DNA of 64,000 bases from Zea mays. Lineage: Eukaryota > Streptophyta > Magnoliopsida > Poales > Poaceae. Below, one piece after another: positions 36,801-44,020 of this stretch. The DNA lies in assembly GCF_902167145.1 (NCBI RefSeq), contig NC_050098.1, positions 83,802,207 through 83,866,206 on the forward strand, read 5' to 3'. The notes under the pieces were generated by a model. The model saw only the letters and a program-made list of their open reading frames with translations, was not told the origin of the DNA and did no database searches. Every line of letters begins with the position of its first letter. Position 1 is the stretch's first letter. The position numbers and the translations under genes were made by a program.

Positions 36801-38422
36801 ATTGCTGAATTCATGTCATGTTTACCCTATCCTTCATATATATTATATAATTATATAATTATATAACTATATAGTATAATAGTATATACTATATAGTATA
36901 TACTAGGGTTTTTTAAGGTGGTGCCCTCGGTTTTGCTGGTGTGCTCATTTTTACCCTTAGTATATATTATATACATAGGTCCTGGATGAACAGGATGACT
37001 AGTAAACGACCAGGTCGACCAGAGGTCGATTAGTCGATCTAGTCGACGACTAATCGAGATTAGTCGCCTGATCGTTCCCCCAGTTCAACTAGCTGGTCGA
37101 GTGACCAGAAAACATAGGTTTGTTAGCTATCCAAAGGCTTAGAGTTATACATGCCCTTACCACTCCAAGTTTATACGGTGGTCAAGTGGTAAGTGGTAAC
37201 CACCATCATGCCTGAAGTAAGGACATGGAACTAAAAAACGTAAAGGCTGGCGACAGGTAATAATTTATGGTCCAACACATCACATGGACTTCACACTAGC
37301 ATGGTCCTGAGGCTCCCAGCAACTTTTGAAAGGGCATAAGTACACAACTATAAAAAGGAATGAAGCAAACATTCATGACAGCTCTGCTCTGATGATCTCT
37401 TGCCGTAACTCATCAAAATCCGAGAGAAATGAGGCGAGATTCTTTACCCTCCCTTCGGCGAGGTCTTGTGTGCCGATGTTGACGACAGTGCAGCCGATCG
37501 CTTTGGCAGAATTGAGGCAAAGCGTGTGGTTCTCGTTCTTCTCCCAAAGATTAAGGACCCTCTTGGTATTGATGGCTCGCTCATCGATGGTGCCCGGTAC
37601 AGCCAAGTTGATGAGTTTGCTGGATGGAACAACAGTAAACAAGAAAACCCTGTCAGACTGCATCACAGTTTCGGATCGAAGCACAAAGTACATCCGAAAC
37701 GTACCATAGGAGCACGCCGTCCTTGGTGATATGGAAGATGTGATCGGTCGCCGGATCGATGGGGAGGGCGCTCTTCAGGGACGGATCATCCGCGAGATAA
37801 GCGTTGATGTGGCCAACATAGGACGCCTTCTCGGACTCGCTGATGGTGTGAAGCAGTGTGGTGGTGGCCGCCGTGAGGAAGGCAACAGCAGAGGAGGAGG
37901 AGGAGCGCACGATTCCTCCGGCGCGGCCGGAGCAGACGCTTACTGCCTTGAGTCGCAGCTGCATCTCAGCGTAGACGCGGAGGAAGAGCTCGAAGCTCGC
38001 GTCCTGGTGCGGCTTCTCGTCAGCACGCGCGACGGCCTTAAGCACGGAGGCCCACTCCTCGTCAGTGAGGCCATGGCAGGGGCCTGGCTCCGGCGCGCTA
38101 TTCTCCTTCTCGGCGTCCCTGCTCTTGGCCGCACCGCGGACGCCAGAGATGGCGGCGGGGAGGTCCCGCATCCGCAGCCTCCCGTTAGGCGACGCGTCCC
38201 GCAGCGCCGCATACTGCCAGACATCAAAACCCGTCAACCCCAACGCATGATAAGTACGGCAGCGCTGGTGGCGATGAGGTGACAGTCGGAGCCCGAGCTC
38301 TGACGACGAGGTCATGGAGGCGGAGGAGGAAATACCTGGGCCTGGAGCGCGCGAAGTTCGGCCTGCGTGAAGCGGCGCTGCAGGTAAGGATCTGACACCA
38401 CGACCAGCCCGTCAAACCCCAT
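12097..38422 (-). CDS. FIM: Fimbrin (actin-bundling protein), 13 exons, complete
   Basis: Joining exons 38422-38336, 38213-37705, 37619-37448, 35669-35631, 35520-35452, 35353-35237, 34361-34147, 19753-19598, 19521-19322, 18857-18697, 15662-15566, 12834-12743 and 12270-12097 (minus strand) gives 2088 nt, 695 aa, with no stop or frameshift. Every border is GT/AG. Plant fimbrins are about 650-720 aa. Layout: a degenerate EF-hand-like N-terminus (to about 150), CH1 (about 154-269), CH2 (about 290-403), CH3 (about 425-535), CH4 (about 545-660) and an acidic Ser/Thr-rich tail. Hallmarks are [56 protein letters not shown] and [13 protein letters not shown]. Fimbrins cross-link actin filaments in the cytoplasm through two actin-binding domains (CH1-2 and CH3-4). 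Start choice: ATG 38422 opens [19 protein letters not shown], the usual N-terminus. Which paralogue this is cannot be told from the window. Confidence 0.95.
12466..12597. mobile_element. Tourist-like MITE (PIF/Harbinger type), 132 bp
   Basis: It is an almost perfect hairpin. It opens GGGCTAGTTTGGGAG and closes CTCCCAAACTAGCCC, and the arms also pair internally (GGAGAGGTTAAAATCCACTC with its complement). It is flanked by TTA on both sides (12463-12465 and 12598-12600), the PIF/Harbinger target duplication. It lies in fimbrin intron 12. Confidence 0.88.
12835..13972. other. Fimbrin intron 11, proximal non-repetitive part
   Basis: No gene or recognised element. An imperfect tandem pair of about 40 bp lies near 13408-13490 (ACGAAACT...ACAAAATTC...GGAACT twice). 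The stretch is AT-rich near 13900-13960. Confidence 0.4.
13973..15195. mobile_element. Possible DNA transposon pair, one nested in the other (intron 11)
   Basis: The outer ends look inverted: TTTGGCAGAGCTC near 13980 and GAGCTCTACCAAAAG near 15177. Flanks aatcata and aatcatc may be the duplication. Inside, about 14120-14830 is a second segment whose two ends carry repeats of GCGATTAAGCGCC / CGCCTAACGCC type. No transposase was seen. Boundaries and class are uncertain. Confidence 0.4.
15566..15662 (-). CDS. FIM: Fimbrin exon 11 (CH4 middle)
   Basis: It encodes [19 protein letters not shown] then [13 protein letters not shown], a core CH4 stretch. It is isolated between a 3.0-kb intron holding a copia relic and a 2.7-kb intron holding nested miniature elements. 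The acceptor ttacag and the donor ag|gtgc are both present. Confidence 0.92.
15815..15922 (+). repeat. 5' LTR of copia I (108 bp)
   Basis: It starts TGTTAGAGTATATGG and ends TTACACTCTAATA. The box CTATATAG lies near 15868. It is very short for a plant copia LTR. Confidence 0.85.
15923..16440 (+). other. GC-rich leader of copia I
   Basis: Long ORFs exist on both strands here (for example 16020-16742 plus, 15917-16516 minus). They are low-complexity Pro/Ala/Arg/Gly translations of CCG/CGG-rich DNA with no domain. I treat them as chance. The plus frame enters the pol relic downstream. Confidence 0.55.
16441..18180 (+). pseudogene. Copia RT-RNase H relic of element I
   Basis: The order is [12 protein letters not shown], then [11 protein letters not shown]...[52 protein letters not shown] and the active site [10 protein letters not shown]. 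RNase H follows with [15 protein letters not shown] and [10 protein letters not shown], ending [13 protein letters not shown] and TAG at 18178-18180. Breaks are TAG codons at 16740 and 17545 (expected Q) and at 17896 (expected W), plus a frameshift near 17225. The catalytic aspartates survive, but the reading frame is broken and no integrase exists. Confidence 0.85.
18278..18403 (+). repeat. 3' LTR of copia I (126 bp)
   Basis: Same termini as the 5' LTR, but 18 bp longer because the first GTTAGAGTATATGG is duplicated in tandem. Confidence 0.85.
18697..19753 (-). CDS. FIM: Fimbrin exons 8-10 (CH3 and start of CH4)
   Basis: Exon 8 (19753-19598) gives [18 protein letters not shown] and [10 protein letters not shown]. 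Exon 9 (19521-19322) gives the [18 protein letters not shown] and [13 protein letters not shown] blocks. Exon 10 (18857-18697) gives [17 protein letters not shown] and [10 protein letters not shown]. Codons are split across borders (AGA between exons 7/8, GGA between 8/9, GCT between 9/10) and stay in phase. Confidence 0.93.
19754..20259. other. Fimbrin intron 7, distal unique sequence
   Basis: No recognised gene or repeat. It contains a short duplicated phrase (ACTACCATTCCC near 20221 and 20240) just before the Reina-like LTR. Confidence 0.4.
20260..20608 (+). repeat. 5' LTR of chromovirus K
   Basis: It parallels the 3' LTR from GTCATGCGGGACTATCAGC to the GCCGACG...TTGACA end. Compared with the 3' LTR it lacks the TATAT of the promoter (GCCTAGCTAAGG versus GCCTGGCTATATAAGG), so its promoter is probably dead. 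Confidence 0.75.
20752..21573 (+). pseudogene. Gag of chromovirus K
   Basis: The open frame starts [13 protein letters not shown] and shows the retrotransposon gag signature [31 protein letters not shown] and [12 protein letters not shown]. After about 21060 the frame drifts from the expected gag/protease sequence, with protease pieces visible only in another frame near 21201-21590 (VANGDRVPC). It is disabled. Confidence 0.7.
21639..24252 (+). pseudogene. Pol of chromovirus K (RT, RNase H, integrase, chromodomain end)
   Basis: RT begins with [19 protein letters not shown] and [10 protein letters not shown]; the catalytic [12 protein letters not shown] is near 22025. RNase H pieces are [14 protein letters not shown] and the 22670 frame [20 protein letters not shown]. 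Integrase includes [21 protein letters not shown] and VLDRDPVFT. The C-terminus has HVSTLKKF-like sequence and [20 protein letters not shown], a chromodomain-type end. At least four frameshifts (near 22190, 22560, 23030, 23430) and stops break it. Confidence 0.8.
24253..24588 (+). repeat. 3' LTR of chromovirus K (336 bp)
   Basis: It starts TGTCGTGTGGGGCC after a purine tract and ends GGCTCCGACAACA. A TATATAAGG box lies at 24437-24445. Confidence 0.78.
24589..25543 (+). pseudogene. Gag end, protease and RT start of element G
   Basis: The segment near 24840 encodes [13 protein letters not shown], followed by [17 protein letters not shown], a retropepsin-like region with the active site DSSSS (usually DSGST). 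RT begins near 25280 with [16 protein letters not shown] and [13 protein letters not shown]. Stops are frequent. The first 84 bp (24589-24672) are a diverged repeat of 24804-24887. Confidence 0.7.
25544..25950 (-). repeat. 3' LTR of copia H (407 bp) with a 50-bp minisatellite
   Basis: On the minus strand it starts TGATGGAATAAGTC and ends CTCTACTTACA. It contains four tandem 49-50-bp units beginning GTCCTCTAGATGC at 25721, 25770, 25820 and 25870, and a partial fifth at 25920. Confidence 0.9.
25951..26994 (-). pseudogene. Copia H integrase C-terminus and RT start
   Basis: This continues the 829-codon ORF after one TAG and an ATG-independent frame. It shows [40 protein letters not shown] and [19 protein letters not shown], then a Pro/Ser-rich linker. 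After a frameshift near 26145 it reads [14 protein letters not shown] and [17 protein letters not shown]. The frame ends near 25948 just before the polypurine tract. The rest of RT and all of RNase H are missing. Confidence 0.85.
27016..29505 (-). CDS. Copia H gag-protease-integrase ORF (829 aa)
   Basis: A single open frame. The N-terminus is Ala/Arg/Glu-rich. The gag core has [33 protein letters not shown] and [17 protein letters not shown]. The zinc knuckle is [14 protein letters not shown], with Asp where CCHC needs His. The protease active site is [13 protein letters not shown]. Integrase has HHCC parts (HERFGHLNF...CDVCVLTKQ) and catalytic positions [17 protein letters not shown] and QNDVVERRN. 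It stops at a TAG within VVGMA*ALLKQRG. The long open frame beside older broken neighbours fits a late insertion. Confidence 0.88.
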   Translation of the reverse strand: MSLRSVTSSARRQQEAEVVVAQERERAAGAATATAARAARLAATELAAARAEVEAAEAADAARAAAAAELEALRGSRAGSSASVDNTDEELRLAREAAREQAAQWVAAHPHGGTRGCSPDRRRRADGAPGEGARGGSPDGRRHADGAPDGRDRVDGDRGLYRRRGSPSLDRYHGRRMAQAIVRDIGPSGGWPTITKNNYVEWAAMMRVRLQVRHMWKAVRYSDVDYHEDRRALDALITAVPPEMQFLLSKKRTAKEAWDAIAATHIGSDRARKTTLQALRKEWENLAFKPGEDVDDFALRLNTLLQKMVRFGGDTYDEERAIEKLFRCIPEKYKQIARSIESLLDFSMMTIEEAIGRLKVVDDDEPQAPSGPITIGGKLHLTREQWEVCQGDKKKGESSSTRGRKRGKPRKARGGAQAGARGHAEGGARGGAQGSAVGNKKPARDDGCHNCGKLGDWARDCRQPRRGQANVAQAEAEEEALLLAHASIELSLAAPAATTLLHLDESKARAFFGDGSNKDMIEGWCLDTGATHHMTGRREFFTELDSSIRGSVKFGDATGVEIKGAGSVVFTAASGEHRLLIGVYYIPALRNSIISLGQLNGSHVEVEHRVMRIWDPSRRLLAKVRRSPNRLYILNVKVAQPCCLAARRDDGAWQWHERFGHLNFEALKRLSAKEMVRGLACLDHVEQFCDVCVLTKQRRLPFPQQSSFRAKEMLELVHGDLSGPVTPATPGGRRYFLLLVDDLSRYMWVMILGSKGEAANAIRHVQVAAEAECGRKLCVLCTDNGGEFTAAEFASYCTDEGVQRHYSATYSPQQNDVVERRNQTVVGMA
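29685..29983 (-). repeat. 5' LTR of copia H (299 bp)
   Basis: Same termini as the 25544-25950 LTR. It carries about two copies of the 50-bp unit (one shortened by about 14 bp) where the partner has four, which accounts for most of the length difference. Confidence 0.88.
29984..30818 (+). pseudogene. RT/RNase H of element G, downstream of copia H
   Basis: Pieces in several frames: [19 protein letters not shown], and the active-site region [15 protein letters not shown], where one Asp of the usual F-x-D-D box is missing. RNase H follows with [14 protein letters not shown], then [21 protein letters not shown] ending near 30815. Multiple stops are present. Confidence 0.75.
31000..33330 (+). pseudogene. 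Integrase and C-terminal region of element G
   Basis: Integrase pieces are [21 protein letters not shown] and FKYAHFLPL before the solo LTR, and [30 protein letters not shown] and [12 protein letters not shown] after it. The C-terminal part occurs twice in tandem, about 32340-32822 and 32823-33320, each ending near TWEQL. It is non-coding in its present state. Confidence 0.75.
31288..32002 (+). mobile_element. Solo LTR (715 bp) inside the integrase of element G
   Basis: It starts TGTTGGGCCTGACAC and ends TTTGTCCCAACA, with a perfect 5-bp duplication aatgt at 31283-31287 and 32003-32007. The integrase coding sense resumes directly after. A TATTTATAGG box lies near 31408. The parent family was not identified. 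Confidence 0.85.
33375..33805 (+). repeat. 3' LTR of element G (431 bp)
   Basis: It starts TGTTATGGACTC after a purine tract (AATGGGGAGGGAAG) and ends AGCCATAACA, giving inverted TGTTATGG/CCATAACA termini. An ACTATAAAATTAG box lies near 33541. The short phrase GGATAGGAATAAGTATTA is repeated three times near the start. Confidence 0.8.
34147..35669 (-). CDS. FIM: Fimbrin exons 4-7 (end of CH1 and CH2)
   Basis: Exon 4 (35669-35631) is a 13-codon micro-exon, [13 protein letters not shown]. Exon 5 (35520-35452) gives [19 protein letters not shown]. Exon 6 (35353-35237) gives the [16 protein letters not shown] block. Exon 7 (34361-34147) gives [31 protein letters not shown] and [11 protein letters not shown]. 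Intron 6 carries a CACTA miniature element. Confidence 0.93.
34502..35022. mobile_element. CACTA (En/Spm-type) miniature element, 521 bp
   Basis: The right end read inward is CACTAGTAGAAAATGACTC. The left end is TACTAGTACAAAGAAGCTC, so the first C is mutated to T. Both continue with CTCTAT...GCGG. The flanking duplication tgt (34499-34501, 35023-35025) has the 3-bp length of CACTA elements. The body is full of subterminal repeats such as CCGTCAGTGGAAA and TTTCCACTG in both orientations. No transposase. It lies in fimbrin intron 6. Confidence 0.85.
36190..37105. mobile_element. Unclassified element with subterminal ATTAGTCG repeats (intron 3)
   Basis: Both flanks carry clusters of CGATTAGTCG-type motifs in both orientations (36196-36350 and 36990-37080). 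The middle holds a CT-rich and AT-rich stretch with an (AT)-rich microsatellite at 36838-36906. The ends resemble each other in inverted sense (TGTTTTC...GTC near 36190 and GAC...GAAAACA near 37100). No transposase was seen. The class is uncertain, possibly hAT-like. Confidence 0.4.
37448..38422 (-). CDS. FIM: Fimbrin exons 1-3 (N-terminus and most of CH1)
   Basis: Exon 1 (38422-38336, 29 codons) encodes the [19 protein letters not shown] segment. Exon 2 (38213-37705) encodes a GC-rich, longer-than-usual EF-like region, then [19 protein letters not shown] and the start of CH1 (KDGVLL). Exon 3 (37619-37448) encodes [15 protein letters not shown] to AEGR. Introns 1 and 2 are 122 and 85 bp. Codon use is very GC-rich in exon 2, as in many grass first exons. 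Confidence 0.93.
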
Positions 38423-38710
38423 CGCGGCGGCGGCCGATTGACGGCCGACGTTAGGTGGGCGGGCAGATCAGGGTGGGCGCGGTGGCGCTTCGGCCTTCCG
38501 CTCCTGACAGCATGGAGTGGGAGGGGGGTGGTGTGGTGTAATGTGGGGCAAGGGCAACTCAGAGGAGAGAGACCAGCCGGGTTTGGGCCCCGAGGAGCGT
38601 CCGTTCGCTGGTTCAAAATAAAGGAAAGGGGAGAAGAATGATGGTGAGGCAGAAGCAGGGTGAGTTGTAACGGAAAAGCCTGTCTTTCGCGTACCCAGTT
38701 GCCGATTCAA
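38423..38710 (-). promoter_or_regulatory. FIM: Fimbrin 5' UTR and proximal promoter region
   Basis: GC-rich leader with CT-rich stretches typical of grass promoters. No clear TATA box; the nearest candidate is TTTATTTT near 38618 (minus strand). A 20-codon upstream ORF begins at 38513 (listed separately). A MITE-like element bounds it upstream at 38711. Confidence 0.5.
38451..38513 (-). CDS. Upstream ORF in the fimbrin leader (20 codons)
   Basis: ATG at 38513-38511 is followed by 19 codons and TAA at 38453-38451, 28 nt before the fimbrin ATG. It is relevant only if transcription starts upstream of 38513, which the sequence alone cannot show. uORFs of this kind can lower translation of the main ORF. 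Confidence 0.35.
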   Translation of the reverse strand: MLSGAEGRSATAPTLICPPT

Positions 38711-39029
38711 GGGTGTATTTGGTTTGGCTTTTGGCTTTGGCTTTTGCCCCCTAAAAGCCAAAAGCCAACCAAAGGGCTGGATCCAGGAAGCAGCTTTTTC
38801 TAAAAGCCGACTTTCTCGTAGTGCAAAACTGAAAGCACCCCTGGACCTGCTTTTAGTGGCTTTTGGATGGAACTTTGAAAACATATATCGAAGAACTTTT
38901 AACGACTTTTAGTGGTTTCCACCAAACGATTTTTAGCTTTTTAACAGCACACAGCCTACAGCAGCTTTTTCCACAGCTCACAGCCCACAGCAACTTTTTC
39001 CACAGCCACAGCCCAACCAAACAGACCCC
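38711..39029. mobile_element. MITE-like inverted repeat upstream of fimbrin (about 319 bp)
   Basis: It opens GGGTGTATTTGGTTTGGC and closes GCCCAACCAAACAGACCCC. Internal repeats include GGCTTTTGG/CCAAAAGCC and ACAGC...CACAG motifs. This is a common grass MITE form. The target duplication is unclear. Confidence 0.6.
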
Positions 39030-39262
39030 AAATCTCGTGTGGGTGTGCGGACCGGGAGTTCCGCAGGCCACTGCGCTCTGGGCCGCCCGGTTGGCAATGA
39101 CCGATCAGCACGAGGGACGGGATTGGCTGGATCGATTGGGAACTTACGGACTGTTGCTGTTAGGTCCCCGGCAAAGGGGCCCGAAAGCGGTTGCTGAGCC
39201 TGGTACTGGTACTCCAGCCACAGCTCGCTTGTTTGCGCTTGTTCATCTCCTGCTAATCGGTG

Positions 39263-39468
39263 GCATGTTTGGTTCGCTTTCAGGCCAGCCTGCCTGCGTG
39301 AAAAAGGGCCGCTGTAGAGGCTCTGAAGATGTGACTGATTATAATCTAGAGTGCTTTAAGTATCATGTGAGCTTTTTTTATGGTGTGACCTTTTCTTCAC
39401 ATCTCCACTTAGACAACTAAACAAGCATCTTACACATGCGCAGCCTAGCTCAAAGCGACCAAACAGTA
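39263..39468. mobile_element. Second MITE-like inverted repeat (about 205 bp)
   Basis: The left end CATGTTTGGTTCGCTTTCAG pairs with the right end (read on the other strand) CTGTTTGGTCGCTTTGAG, and both continue into GCCTG/GGCTG. No coding sequence. The exact ends are approximate. Confidence 0.5.
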
Positions 39469-39476
39469 GCTCCCTG

Positions 39477-39739
39477 CAGGGCCGGCCCAGGGGATAGGCG
39501 GCCGCCCAGGCCCCCAAAGGTATAGGGCACCTAAATATGTACTAAATATAACTATATGATATATGTAATATGTTATGAATATTTAGTCATTGGTCTTAGT
39601 TAAGACAATGTTCTGTAGTCCTTTCGCTAGTTGTAGCTTGTTGGAAATCTGAGAAATGAATCGATGAGTCTACTGCAGTCACATAGAAAACAAATCGTCG
39701 CAGACTTCTAACGCGACGCGGCGACATGAGTGTGTGTTC
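39477..39739. mobile_element. Possible hAT-like element end, cut by element B
   Basis: It begins CAGGGCCGGCCCAGGGG, followed by G/C-rich runs ending in GGCCCCCAAAGG, which resembles termini of plant hAT elements. The other end is not visible because element B starts at 39740. Confidence 0.4.
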
Positions 39740-40275
39740 TGTTGGTCACTTGTTTTTTTTATTACTGAATCATTAAACAAGGCAACACAATTATTAAACG
39801 TTGAAGACATTCGTCCTTCGAAACATTATCTCATTTCAGGAATAATGGATCTTGAACGAAGGCCATGAAGAACAAGTCTATATCATTCATAAATATAAAA
39901 ATGTAGTTACAGATATAACATTATGCAGGTTATTCATTTCATATCAAATGTTAAACAACATCAAATTCCATATCATATATTGACAAAGTAATACATATTA
40001 CATTTATACCTTCGGTTTACTCGAAGACGAAAGCGCGAATGCAATTCCAATCCAGCGTGAACAGTACAGGGTAATATTCATCTATTTATAGGCAATTATA
40101 CAGCTTCGTACGATATTACATCCATACCCTAAAAAATTACATACAAAGTTTACAAATGTCACAAGGACAATTTTGTCATTTGCACTTAGCAGCTTGAACA
40201 ACGCATTCTCCCTATGTCGTCTTCCTACGTCAACGTAACGAAGCTTGCTTCGTCGCACTTCCATTGATCTATGTC
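39740..40275 (-). repeat. LTR of Tat-like element B, first part
   Basis: On the plus strand it begins TGTTGGTCACTTG, the reverse complement of the GTGACCAACA end of this LTR family. A TATTTATAGG box (minus-strand promoter) lies near 40081. It is interrupted at 40275 by the chromovirus and continues at 50201-50301, about 637 bp in all. Confidence 0.82.
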
Positions 40276-43200
40276 TGTAATACCCACTTTGTAAGAAAAT
40301 CTAAAAGGAGAGATTATATTCCTTTACATGTATGTGTGTTATCCCTATTTATCATTTCATGTGGACACCTCACCTATACAAATAAATAATTAACAAAAGA
40401 CACTCAAATAAATTATGCATCATGCTGAGTTTTTACTTGATTGTGTATTTGTGGATAGTAAAATAAATGTGTTACTAACCATATATTAAAATATTAAGGG
40501 ACACATAGAATTTAAACTCTAATTTGGAGAAACATAGCACTAGCTTTAATAAAATAAATATTGAAAATAAATAAGTTCACCCGTGTCATGTTTAAGGGGG
40601 ACATGTGATAGGGAAACAAATTTACTATGAAGTTTGAATTTGAATAGGGATTTAAATTTGGAATCTAAAAACAAAAAAAGAAGAAGAAAGAAAACAGAAA
40701 AATAAAAACATAAAAGAAAAAGAGAAAACCCGCAGCTGGGCCAACTTCGCCCAATTTGACCCACCAGGAGCCCTCTGCGCAGCCTGTATTCGATGGTGTC
40801 ACTGGTCTACGGGGCCCGCTCACCGGTCGATTCCCCGCGCCCGCGACGCAACCGGTTCCTCACCGACGCGAAGGACCCACTACCTAGTCTCCCTCACGCG
40901 TACGCTTGTGCTGGTCTGCCGCTGGTAAGTGACCCCACCTGTCAGCTGCTTCGTTGCCATTGCAACGGATCCGCGAAGACCGCGGCGAGGCTGTCGCGCA
41001 CGTTCCATCTCGTCGAGCCTATAAGCTCGGGAGTTCCTTTCCCCCTCTTGACCGCAACGCGCCTGCAAATCCATTCCACGTCAAACGCTCCCAACGCCAG
41101 AACCCAAGCAGCGCAGCGCTCGGTAGAAGTAGGCCACGCACGACCGACGGAGGAATCGCGCCTGCGCCGCCGATTGGTCTCGGCGTGTGGCTTCGAGGTG
41201 TTCGGTTGGGTCATCGGGGGAGTAGAAGGGCACCACAACTCCGGCAATTGCTCGTCGGAGCTCCTTCAACAACACCGAACCGCCAAGCTCCGTGGTCGGA
41301 CACGACACCGTCTCGGATTACCCTAAGTAAGCGCCCATTACGTTCGCCCTATTCTCCTCTATGTTTGGTCTAACCGAATCTACGTTTAGGGAAGAATCGC
41401 GTAAGGTCAGATTGCGCGGCTATGGCGCCGCCGTGCCGGAGCTGGCGCGCCGCTGCTGCCTGGTGTCGGGTGTAGATGGTCGCATCTGGACCGTTGATGC
41501 AATATGGATGGCGAGGATTAGATCTTGAAATATCCATTCGACTTAATCGATCGCGACCGTAGATCCTAGATGGATGGCTTAGAACGAATCCTGGCGTGCC
41601 CCTTCGCGTAATTAAATCGCGGCCGCGGATTCCAGATCTGACGGCTAGGGGTGTGCGCGAGTGAGCAGCTCGCTCCGATCTAATCTGATGCGTCGATGTC
41701 TAATCGGACGGCCGCGATCGGCCCATACCTCTTCGGCCTGTCAATTTAGCAATTAAGCCCCTGCAGAAAATAGAAACCAACCTGCCATCCGCCTCCATGC
41801 GCTCTGTGTCTACAGATTTTTACCTCGAGGCCCCTGAGTTCTCTAAAAATAGTGCGCCCAGTCCATAGCTCTGAGAATTCAATTATTTAATCTTAGAAAT
41901 TTATATTTAATACAAAAATAAGTGCTAGAACTTTAATAATCCATAGAAAATTCATATGGACTCCAAATTAATCAATTTCAGTCTCCAAAATTTTGTAATA
42001 TTATTGTCCATCGCATAGAGGCTCTGTTTTGTCATGAAAATAGCAAGAAAATTTATTTCTCACTTAATCCTATTTTAAACACATTAAACCTTTGGAAATT
42101 CATATCTTAAAATCTATAACTCCAAAAAATTATGATTCCTGTTTCTAGGATTTTATTTTAACGAGTAGATTATTATTATGTATTTTGTTTACATGTTTGG
42201 TGTGATGTTAATTTTCTCTATATATTGTGCTTGTTTGTATTGTGGCGAGTAGAAGAGCACGTGACCGAGGATCCTGGTGACCAGCAGATAGAAGTAGCTG
42301 AGCAGGAGCTCATTGAAGGCAAGCTGTGCCCTTGACCACTTTTTATACCCAATAATGTTCTTTAATGTCACTTATTCATGCATAGGTTTAATTTTGATGG
42401 GACCCAATAGGTCATCCTAGTCTGTTTATCCATGTTACCTTGTTTACCCCTGAATCACATGGGTAGTTTTGCTATTGCTTTACATGGTTTTGGGATAACA
42501 TTTCATTATATCCTTGTTTCAGTTATTCTGTTATTTTATTTATGTTCATGTCAAGATCATTAATGTTAATTGGAACATGGAGCTTAAATTGAGAAACACG
42601 TGCCACCACAAGGGTTTAATGGGACGCCCTTGGCCAACTAACTAGGAAAGCTAGTGGAAGACTACCTTACCCGAAAGGGGCAAGGGCAGTAGGGGATTGC
42701 ATGCAAGGAGGTTCTCTGGTTGATTTTGCTGCGATGGCGGTCAGATGGGGGATTCTTGCAAGTGCTCTTCCCATAAACCGTAGCGAGTTTTCGGAAGCTA
42801 GTGGAACTTTGTAAAGGCCTCGTAGTGGATCCCTAGCCATTCACCTCGGTAGTGTCTAAGGGTCTAGCTAACCCTGGCGACATGGGATACACGACTTGTG
42901 GGTACAGGGTACAACCTCTGCAGAGTGTAAAACTGGTATACTAGCCGAGCTCACGGTCATGAGCAGCTCAGGACTCTCTGATGATTAATCTATGGAACTT
43001 AAATTCAATTGGTCATTTGCATATGCATGGGATTATTTATTAATTTTGTTCTATTATTTTATTTAAGGTTTGGTATTTACTTACATTTAGTAACCGCTAA
43101 TAAAATTTTGACCAACTACTTAAAAGCAATGCTCAGCTTTAACCCCTGTTGTTGATTAGCCTTACACATCATATGAACTCCCACCTTTGTGAGTTCATGT

Positions 43201-43541
43201 CCACTGGTTCCCCACAACTTGTTGAGCTATGACCATGTGTGAGCTCACCCTTGTTGTCTCTCACACCCCCCCACAGGAGAAGAACAGGTGGTTCAGGAGG
43301 AGCCACAAGGCGAGGAGTTTGATCTGATCTAGGTGGTGTTTCTCAGTTGACATTGGCGCCAATGACGATCCTTAGTTCGTTTTATAATTATCTTTTATTT
43401 TGTAATAAGACTTCCGCTATGTAATAAATACTCTGATGTTATTGTGACATTTATCTCTATACACTCTGTTATTATATATGTTGTCTTCTTGGCGCATGTA
43501 TGAGATGCACCTGGCTTTGTTCCTTAAAGCCGGGTGTGACA
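40276..43541 (+). repeat. 5' LTR of chromovirus M (3266 bp)
   Basis: It starts TGTAATACCCACTTTG and ends CCGGGTGTGACA. ORFs inside it (for example 40793-41326) recur in the 3' LTR and are not genes. Confidence 0.92.
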
Positions 43542-43545
43542 GAAG

Positions 43546-43557
43546 TGGTATCAGAGC
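43546..43557 (+). promoter_or_regulatory. Primer binding site of chromovirus M
   Basis: TGGTATCAGAGC, four bases after the 5' LTR, is complementary to the 3' end of plant initiator Met-tRNA. Confidence 0.88.
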
Positions 43558-44020
43558 AAATGTTGACTGTAGGACGAAACCTAGATAGAAATGGACAAAA
43601 CCCTAATCTACTTACCTTACTCTGATTCTTTCTATACTTATCTTATCTTGATCCTATCTCACCTTTTGTTGTCATACTCTGATTATTCTTACCTTCTCTA
43701 CTCTGAGACAAGATGGATTACACACCTTGGAATCCTACAACTATGAACTTTTTTAGAGATAGGGAACCTAAGACGAAATTAAAATTATTTTCTCTATTAA
43801 AAATGTTGGTTGATTGTTCTGATGATCAATGCCTGATTTGCTTATTTGATTGATTGAAATAGTATAGACGGGCATCTTAGCATGTACCACCATAATGTAA
43901 TGAATTAGCTTTAGTAGGTTACACACTAATCTACTTAGTTAATAAATCCCTCATAGTAAAATTTCTCGTAATTACTTGCCTTGTCTACAATTTTTCCTTT
44001 CTTACCCTGTATTTCTAACC
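43558..44020 (+). other. Leader and gag deletion scar of chromovirus M
   Basis: After a leader the sequence reads a short start (MDYTPWNPT near 43712), then AT-rich DNA without gag motifs, and joins protease/RT sequence near 44020. The gag of this lineage (over 1 kb) is absent. Confidence 0.6.

Noticed and set aside
37731..38282. 183-codon plus-strand ORF
   Set aside because: It is the antisense shadow of fimbrin exon 2, whose minus-strand reading has clear homology and splice sites.
40793..41326. 177-codon plus-strand ORF
   Set aside because: It lies inside the chromovirus LTR and recurs at 47429 in the other LTR, with a different frame end; no domain.
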